From NCBI GenBank assembly GCA_016219325.1, contig JACRNH010000023.1, positions 1 to 42,576 on the forward strand: a DNA stretch of 42,576 bases, in the 5' to 3' direction. This stretch comes from Candidatus Collierbacteria bacterium (GTDB lineage: Bacteria; Patescibacteriota; Microgenomatia; UBA1400; JACPES01). The notes beneath the pieces are model-generated. The model was not told where the DNA came from and ran no database searches. It was given only the letters and a program-made list of their open reading frames with translations. The translations under genes were made by a program, and so were the position numbers. Positions 37,240 through 42,576 of this stretch are shown here, in pieces (position 1 is the first letter of the stretch; every line of letters starts with the position of its first letter).

Positions 37240-38850
37240 TTATTCTTTTTTGTCAAACTTTTCCAGCACTGTCTTGGCATAAGTATCCCGGGGATCGTTT
37301 TCCAACATTTGCAAAGCTGTGGCCGTGGCATCATTTTTATTTCCGAAAGCTTCCTGCCAGCGCAGAACTTTTTCCATCATCCGATTGTCAAACCGGAAAA
37401 AACGGCGGTTTTGCTTAATATATCCAGGAATCTGTTTAAACGGCAGATTAGCCAAACCGATTGCTAAGGCCTGCTGCCCTAAATCAGGATGCAAAACATA
37501 AGATGGCGGAGAAACAAACGGAAAAACCGATTTCCCCCAATAATTCCAATTTTGCCTGACGCCGTTCAAGGCCAGCTTAGTTGCAGCCGAATACGTTCCA
37601 TAAATTAAAACAACCAACGATAAAACCGCCACAACTTTAGGCCAATGATTTTTTTGGTTTGCTTCCGAAATTTGCTGCCCGCTAACCATTAAAGTTCCGG
37701 CCAAGAACCACCACAATAAATATATTGACGGATATTGCCAATCGTAATCAAAAAACGCGGCCGCGGCCGAAGCCAGAATTCCGGCAAAAATTCCGGCCGG
37801 CCAACCTGAAGTGTCAGCCTTAACAGTCTGATGGGCTTGGCGCAAAACCAATACTATTAATAATATATATATCAAGGCTCCCACCACGCCCATTTCCACT
37901 CCGGCCTGAAGATATTGGTTGTGGACATAGGCCGAAATTTGCTCACCATCCTGCCTGAATCTGGGCAAAACCAAAAAACTGTTTTCCGTCCCCCACCCCA
38001 GCGGCAAATCCAATATAGCCCTGCCCGCCTGCCGCCAATAATCCATCCGGCCATCATTTGACAAAGGCTTGACCAATATCCCGTGAATCAATGGATCGGA
38101 GTTAATCGCCTTCATCAAACCCGAATTAGGGACCAGCCTGTCTATCATTGGGAATCCGGTTAAAATCAATATCGGAATTAAAGACGCCATAACAACCAGT
38201 TTCAGCCATTTTTTAAGTTCTATCGGACCGTATTTGCCCAGATAAACCAATCCGATTAGAAATCCTAAAATCGCCGCTCTCCCCGCGCTGAATATCAATG
38301 TCAAAAACGGTAAAGACAATGATAAAAGAACCAAAATCCTCTTCCAACCTTCCAAGCCGGAAGCGAAAACCATTGATGCCGGCAACAATAAAATCAAAAG
38401 TCCGGCCAGCCGGTTATGCCCAAAAGTCCAGGCGAACAAATTAGCTTGATTATCGGGAAACGGAATTATTTTGAATATCATTCCCAAACTAATTAAGGGG
38501 AAAATGATTGAAGATACCAACAGAATCACTGAAATAAATTTTCTGTTGGAATCTTTTATCACCGCTCCAAAAGAGAAATAAACTAACGCCGACAGAGCTA
38601 TTGACAAGCCTATGGCTGAAATAGGAACGGAATTGGTGGTGAATATCGAAGATATAAATGATTGAGCGACCAGCAACATCCAGAATACCTTGATTTCTTT
38701 CGGGATTTGAAAATTAGTATTTTTTAGCTTACGGACAAAAACCAATCCTAAAATACCGGTAGCGATTAAAAAATAAACCAGATTGAAGCGGATACTGGTT
38801 TGATCAAAAAAAGCAAATATAATCGCTGAAGATATTAATGTCAGATGCAT
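37240..38850 (-). CDS. O-antigen ligase/polymerase-like membrane protein
   Basis: 536 residues with about 11 membrane helices and a large periplasmic loop carrying VHNQYLQAGVEMGVVGALIY, the Wzy_C/WaaL signature (H and an Arg-rich area, FRQDGEQISAYVHNQYLQ). A C-terminal soluble part (KNDATATALQMLENDPRDTY) is TPR-like. It would ligate or polymerise glycans on the outer face of the membrane. Its -10 box TATATT (38863-38858) is seven bases from the ATG. It anchors the envelope-polymer theme of this region. Confidence 0.8.
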   Translation of the reverse strand: MHLTLISSAIIFAFFDQTSIRFNLVYFLIATGILGLVFVRKLKNTNFQIPKEIKVFWMLLVAQSFISSIFTTNSVPISAIGLSIALSALVYFSFGAVIKDSNRKFISVILLVSSIIFPLISLGMIFKIIPFPDNQANLFAWTFGHNRLAGLLILLLPASMVFASGLEGWKRILVLLSLSLPFLTLIFSAGRAAILGFLIGLVYLGKYGPIELKKWLKLVVMASLIPILILTGFPMIDRLVPNSGLMKAINSDPLIHGILVKPLSNDGRMDYWRQAGRAILDLPLGWGTENSFLVLPRFRQDGEQISAYVHNQYLQAGVEMGVVGALIYILLIVLVLRQAHQTVKADTSGWPAGIFAGILASAAAAFFDYDWQYPSIYLLWWFLAGTLMVSGQQISEANQKNHWPKVVAVLSLVVLIYGTYSAATKLALNGVRQNWNYWGKSVFPFVSPPSYVLHPDLGQQALAIGLANLPFKQIPGYIKQNRRFFRFDNRMMEKVLRWQEAFGNKNDATATALQMLENDPRDTYAKTVLEKFDKKE

Positions 38851-38857
38851 CTAAGTA

Positions 38858-38863
38858 AATATA
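38858..38863 (-). promoter_or_regulatory. -10 box of the ligase gene
   Basis: TATATT on the minus strand, seven bases upstream of ATG 38850; no good -35 seen in the AT-rich sequence before it. Confidence 0.35.
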
Positions 38864-38900
38864 TATTTCAGCCATGATGTAAATCTTCGCAACTTAAAGT

Positions 38901-39458
38901 TTAATTCACTTTTTTTATAATCAAAGACAAAACATTTTCATCGTCAATATTTGACACTGCCAAGTCAACTGATTCTTCTATTTCTATAGCATCTTCAACT
39001 GTTAAATCACCAAAACGCATAGTTTTACCGGAATCATCAACTAGCCTCATAATACTCATACTCTTGGGACTAAAATAAATGGTTACGACTTTACCGTCTT
39101 GAAGCGGCCTCAACCTGATATATCCTTCATAAGCATGATAGCCTTTTTCTTCACCAGTATAATATTCTTTAAGTCCTGAAAGTTTTCCAGTTGCTAGCTT
39201 AATTTCCGTTATTTTTCCGGTAACTGAAGTTGTCTGAATCATTTTCTTTAAAATAGCCTTCGGGATCAATGCTTGCTTTGATATCCATTCCAAATTGGAA
39301 GAAGGAATCGTATCAAGAGATGCCTGAAACTTGTATGAGCCAACCGAAGGCAGTACATTTTTATTCAAAGAATCAGAAAATTTTACTATGCCTACCACCG
39401 ATAACCCACCCGCTAAAACCAACGCTACGAAACTAATCATTATTATCCGTAAATTCAT
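38901..39458 (-). CDS. Membrane-anchored hypothetical protein
   Basis: 185 residues. N-terminal anchor (RIIMISFVALVLAGGLSVVG), then a beta module with TGKITEIKLATGKLSGLKEY and a C-terminal part of strands (VVTIYFSPKSMSIMRLVDDS). It resembles the divergently read gene at 39561 in plan. The shared 100-base gap carries back-to-back promoters, so the two may respond to one regulator. Function unknown. Confidence 0.6.
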   Translation of the reverse strand: MNLRIIMISFVALVLAGGLSVVGIVKFSDSLNKNVLPSVGSYKFQASLDTIPSSNLEWISKQALIPKAILKKMIQTTSVTGKITEIKLATGKLSGLKEYYTGEEKGYHAYEGYIRLRPLQDGKVVTIYFSPKSMSIMRLVDDSGKTMRFGDLTVEDAIEIEESVDLAVSNIDDENVLSLIIKKVN

Positions 39459-39474
39459 GAGCTTCTTAATAGTA

Positions 39475-39553
39475 ACTAATCCTTAAGACCAATGTCAAGC
39501 TATCGCTTGGGATTACTACTTGCTTGACAAACAACCAAGTGATTGGCTAAGAT
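39475..39553. promoter_or_regulatory. Divergent promoters with inverted-repeat -35 boxes
   Basis: TGTCAAGC (39493-39500) and GCTTGACA (39522-39529) are exact inverted repeats that form the -35 boxes of both directions. Minus: TACTAT at about 39474-39469, 18 bases on, ten from ATG 39458. Plus: TAAGAT (39548-39553), 18 bases on, seven from ATG 39561. A regulator binding the repeat would block both. Confidence 0.55.
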
Positions 39554-39560
39554 GATTATG

Positions 39561-40094
39561 ATGAATAAAATTATTTTCTACATTATCGCTTTAATAATAT
39601 TAGCCTTGGCTGGCGAGGGCGGGTATTATCTGGGTGTAAACGCAGGAAAAAGGATTGGAGTTCAGGAAACCCTTAAAAAACAAAGTCAACAAAAAATTGA
39701 TAAAACAGTTTCCTCTACAGTAATCCCAACAGTAGACAAATCGGCGATCGAATGGGTTAAACAAGTAAACAGCCTCCCGTTGAGCGCCCTTTGGAATAGT
39801 ACTTGGCAAGCAACTGTAGGGGGCCGTTTTATTTCTATAAATAATAAATCAATTGTTTTGGAGATAAATAACGAGAAGAAAACTTTAAATTTCCCCGTTG
39901 AGATGACAAAAATCAAGACCGTGAAGTTTTCTCAATATAATGTGAGCACTAAAGAATATATCCCTAATTCATTAAAAGTCGAGGATTTGCAGCCCGGCGA
40001 CTCAGTTGCAATTGAGCTGAATATCAATACGCTAAATGGAAAAATAAATTTTCTTGAACTATCAAAACAAACCGGGAAGCAAATTTTCAATTAA
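39561..40094 (+). CDS. Membrane-anchored hypothetical protein
   Basis: 177 residues from ATG 39561; in-frame codons upstream lie in the -10 region. An anchor (IIFYIIALIILALAGEGGYY) is followed by a helical spacer (QETLKKQSQQKIDKTVSS) and a small beta domain (GGRFISINNKSIVLEINNEK). It ends with LQPGDSVAIELNINTLNG, similar in spirit to DUF5666-type OB modules. It overlaps the sulfatase-like gene tail-to-tail by eight bases. No function can be assigned. Confidence 0.6.
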   Translation: MNKIIFYIIALIILALAGEGGYYLGVNAGKRIGVQETLKKQSQQKIDKTVSSTVIPTVDKSAIEWVKQVNSLPLSALWNSTWQATVGGRFISINNKSIVLEINNEKKTLNFPVEMTKIKTVKFSQYNVSTKEYIPNSLKVEDLQPGDSVAIELNINTLNGKINFLELSKQTGKQIFN

Positions 40095-41556
40095 CCGATT
40101 TGCCAAATCTTTCTCTCCAATTTAATCCCAACCCTTTGAAGTTAAAACCAAATACCAACTTTAATTGTCGCATAAAATATTTTTTTATAGACTCGGAGTT
40201 TGACTCAATATTATTTTTCTCTCCAGGATCTTTTGCTAAATCATAAATCTCTACCCTGTTCTCATTCAAAATGTCAATAATCATTTTTGATTTTGCATTT
40301 TGAATGCTGACAACAGAATTGCTAAAGCTGATTGCAAAACGATCTTGAAGATTACCCCACAATCTTCTTCTGTCCATCAAGGAAACTAACGATCGACCGT
40401 GACCTTGATTGATTAGAGCGGAATCGTCAATTCCAATTATTTCAAAAATCGTTGGGAAAATATCTATATTGCTTGAAATTTGAGAAATTATTCTTCCTTT
40501 GATCCCGGGAACATAAATATACAACGGAACATAAATAAACTCATTGTATTGCGAACCGGGCGAAGTTACATGTTCGAAATATCCATGCTCATAGAAAGCT
40601 TCACCATGATCAGACATAAAAATAATCACAGAATTTCCTTGTTCTTTTAATTGCTCTAAGCTTTTTAAGTAAATCTCGATATCTTTGTCGAATTCCTTTA
40701 TGTTAGCCTCATATACGAGTTGAATATTGTTAGCTACCGATGCATTCTTTTCTATGGCAGTGTTATAAGTTGAGAGAACGAAACGACTATAAATTTTAAC
40801 AAAGACATCACTAAACGAAACTTTACGTTTAGCAAGGCCTGGAAAAACATTTAATAAATATTCTTCAAAAGACTTGTCCATTTCCTCTTTAGTTATAGGG
40901 AAAAACGGATCCCTATTTATAGATGAAATTACAGGATTGTCTGGATTCAATAAATATGGGCTATGCAAAGAGCCAAAGTAAAAAAATGAATAAACAGGAC
41001 TTACAGAAAAGTCCATACTATTTATTAGCAAAGGCCCGTATTTGAACTCCTTATCATTATCGTTATAAAATAAGTCGTACCCACGATCAGTTCGTGATTC
41101 ATTAGAAATAGTATAGGAATCGCCCATTTGCCCAGCTCTAAGAGTCGAATAACCATTTCTCTGAAATACCTCTGGCGCAGTCAAGATATTTGATGGCAAA
41201 ATATATCCTTCAGAATAACCATCTACCCCATGTTCTGGTGGATATAAGCCTGTATGAGTCGAAACCATACTTGGCCTTGTCCAATAATATTGGGAAAAAT
41301 TGTTTTCGAATTTAAAAGCGTCTTTAACAAACTCGCATAAGTTAGGAGGATAACCGCTATCTCCAGGTTTGCCTTTGCAATCAAAAGCGTCTGCCCTAAA
41401 CGTATCAATGTCTATAATTATTACATTGCATCCCGGACATAAAACCGTTGGTTGATTTAATCTTTTCCACCACCTATTGCTCAAAAACCCTGTTAACAAA
41501 ACCGCTATCGTGAACAATCCGCCCATAATAAAACTTGGTCTCATAGTTTTATTCAA
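40087..41556 (-). CDS. Sulfatase/alkaline-phosphatase superfamily protein with Thr nucleophile
   Basis: 489 residues. A signal anchor (FIMGGLFTIAVLLTGFLSNR) precedes the catalytic domain. Metal ligands D49 and D51 lie in VIIIDIDTFRADA; the nucleophile motif is WTRPSMVSTHTGLYPP (T93), where sulfatases have C/S-x-P-S-R; the later MSDHGEAFYEHGYFEH adds metal-binding His/Asp. A Thr nucleophile cannot become formylglycine, so it is more like phosphotransferases (LTA synthase/EptA type) or an unusual hydrolase. The layout suits an envelope polymer-modifying enzyme. It follows the SGNH gene by six bases. Confidence 0.75.
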   Translation of the reverse strand: MNKTMRPSFIMGGLFTIAVLLTGFLSNRWWKRLNQPTVLCPGCNVIIIDIDTFRADAFDCKGKPGDSGYPPNLCEFVKDAFKFENNFSQYYWTRPSMVSTHTGLYPPEHGVDGYSEGYILPSNILTAPEVFQRNGYSTLRAGQMGDSYTISNESRTDRGYDLFYNDNDKEFKYGPLLINSMDFSVSPVYSFFYFGSLHSPYLLNPDNPVISSINRDPFFPITKEEMDKSFEEYLLNVFPGLAKRKVSFSDVFVKIYSRFVLSTYNTAIEKNASVANNIQLVYEANIKEFDKDIEIYLKSLEQLKEQGNSVIIFMSDHGEAFYEHGYFEHVTSPGSQYNEFIYVPLYIYVPGIKGRIISQISSNIDIFPTIFEIIGIDDSALINQGHGRSLVSLMDRRRLWGNLQDRFAISFSNSVVSIQNAKSKMIIDILNENRVEIYDLAKDPGEKNNIESNSESIKKYFMRQLKLVFGFNFKGLGLNWRERFGKSVN

Positions 41557-41562
41557 ATTTGA

Positions 41563-42465
41563 TTAATCGATTTTATTGAACCGCCATCGTGAATTTTCAA
41601 CGATTTCCTGATACAGTCGCTCGGCAAACATTTGGTTAGCCCTGAAGTCTAGATGACGTTCTTTCTCGGAAATTTCTAGACAAGAGTTACTCTTGGCATA
41701 TTTACGGTATTTAGAAGAATAGAGCGAGAAATTTTCAATGGTAAAAAATGATTTTTTATTAAATTCATCTATCAACTTGTGATGCGTAAGATTCTCAGAA
41801 CAAGAAGTTAAAAGGTAATATAAAGTTTTATCTCTGGGCATCTTCGAAGATAATTCCAGAAACATTAAATAGTTCATGCTGCCTTTATCTAATGTTGCGA
41901 AAACCCGTTTAGAATATTCCAGTGGATCATCACTAGATCGCAGACTATAAACGATTTTCTTATCAAGAATGTCGTGCTCTGAATATGGAGAATCTCGCAG
42001 ATTCCGATCGATCAATAAATCATTCTCCGAAATGCCAAAAATTACCAAATCGGGATTCAACTTTTTGCGGAATTCATCGTCTCTAATATAATTTTGATAA
42101 AGGTTGCTACCACATTTGCCCAGATTGAACACTCTTGTTTTTCTGATTTTATTTAATTTTTTTTGGAGCAGATTAGTGAAGCGATCTTTAATAAGCAACC
42201 CGGGCCCATAAACCAAGCTGTCTCCTATTATAGTGATAAGGAATTCATCGTCTTTTTTTGGAGTAAATTCCCGATCTCTAAATCCATCTGAATTCAAATC
42301 TGCGTTGCAGAATCCCCTACCGTTAATTTCGTACCCGTAATCAGGATCTTTCATATAGATGAATTTGTCAAAAAATAACGGCCTAATTATTCTGAATGGG
42401 ACAATCACCCAAACGAGTAACCAGATTATCCATATAATTAGGGTCTTGCCCAGATAAGCGTCCAC
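41563..42465 (-). CDS. SGNH/GDSL hydrolase, membrane-anchored
   Basis: 300 residues from GTG 42465. N-terminal membrane segment (LIIWIIWLLVWVIVPFRII). Block I is IIGDSLVYGPG (S83), block III is FGISENDLL, block V is probably HLDFRANQMFAERLY. The GxN block II is unclear (LGKCGSNLY). Such proteins de-acetylate or esterify glycans. The gene starts three bases after a transposase stop, so its promoter may lie in the transposon end. It is followed closely by the sulfatase-like gene. Confidence 0.75.
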   Translation of the reverse strand: MDAYLGKTLIIWIIWLLVWVIVPFRIIRPLFFDKFIYMKDPDYGYEINGRGFCNADLNSDGFRDREFTPKKDDEFLITIIGDSLVYGPGLLIKDRFTNLLQKKLNKIRKTRVFNLGKCGSNLYQNYIRDDEFRKKLNPDLVIFGISENDLLIDRNLRDSPYSEHDILDKKIVYSLRSSDDPLEYSKRVFATLDKGSMNYLMFLELSSKMPRDKTLYYLLTSCSENLTHHKLIDEFNKKSFFTIENFSLYSSKYRKYAKSNSCLEISEKERHLDFRANQMFAERLYQEIVENSRWRFNKID

Positions 42466-42467
42466 TT

Positions 42468-42576
42468 TTACAGCGGTATCCTCCGGTCGTTTCTCACTAA
42501 ACGTTTCAACATTGTCTCCATTGTATCACGATGATTAAACCGCCATTCGGTCTCCAGGAGATAATCCGAAAAGAAG
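42468..42576 (-). mobile_element. 3' end of an IS1595/ISXO2-type transposase gene
   Basis: The minus strand is open from the window edge to TAA 42468-42470 and reads YLLETEWRFNHRDTMETMLK. The Y..E.EWRFNHR pattern is the C-terminal signature of IS1595-group transposases. Only about 35 codons are visible. No terminal inverted repeat was found in the few bases left before the SGNH gene. Confidence 0.65.

Noticed and set aside
192..42467. tRNA or rRNA genes
   Set aside because: No cloverleaf with a conserved T-loop (GTTCRAA) and CCA-adjacent stem or rRNA core sequence was noticed; a covariance search would settle this.

Overview
The window reads as a chromosomal piece of a small-genome bacterium of the Candidate Phyla Radiation (Patescibacteria), most likely the Microgenomates group. 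Reasons: very tight packing with ATGA-type overlaps; core operons typical of that lineage (rpmE-prfA, rpsF-ssb-rpsR, rpsU-ybeY-dnaX-ybaB-recR); a TrpR-like YerC protein, a DUF5660-like charged protein, an RNHCP protein, a four-helix-bundle (S23-type) protein; and large Pro/Thr-linker surface proteins without recognisable homology. This placement is inference. No tRNA, rRNA or CRISPR array was seen.

Layout. 1-4217 is accessory: end of a TrpR-like regulator, a promoter with an attenuator-like leader, a DapF/CntK-like racemase broken by one extra base, an unknown 356-aa protein, a serine hydrolase carrying two palindromic inserts, and a HigBA-type toxin-antitoxin pair. 4219-20987 is mostly housekeeping: hisS, two EamA transporters, rpmE, prfA, then on the minus strand rpsF-ssb-rpsR-ctp-degP, envelope-type proteins, cysS, a nucleotide-salvage pair (DNPH1-like hydrolase, thymidine kinase-like), and the replication/translation operon rpsU-ybeY-dnaX-ybaB-(two inserted genes)-recR. 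21003-25822 holds a DHH-like phosphoesterase, proS, a small gene behind a T-box riboswitch, DUF433 and RNHCP genes, and a HAD phosphatase behind an unassigned attenuator-type leader RNA. 25925-33185 holds a five-gene divergent cluster (P-loop kinase, B12-radical SAM enzyme and sulfotransferase-like protein facing a Nudix hydrolase and a nucleotidyltransferase-APS kinase fusion), bounded on both sides by related copies of a surface-protein 3' end. 33178-42576 is an envelope region: anchored proteins, a frameshifted giant surface protein, a decayed HepT/MntA pair, an O-antigen ligase/polymerase-like protein, a sulfatase-superfamily protein, an SGNH hydrolase and the end of an IS1595-type transposase.

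How it fits together. The divergent cluster could make and use an activated sulfate (PAPS-like) donor to modify a surface molecule, and the neighbouring ligase, sulfatase-like and SGNH proteins suit an envelope polymer. This is inference from families and position. Two features run through the whole window. Perfect short palindromes or tandem repeats sit in frame inside essential genes and at gene ends. Many predicted -10 boxes lie only 6-9 bases before an ATG, which suggests leaderless mRNAs.
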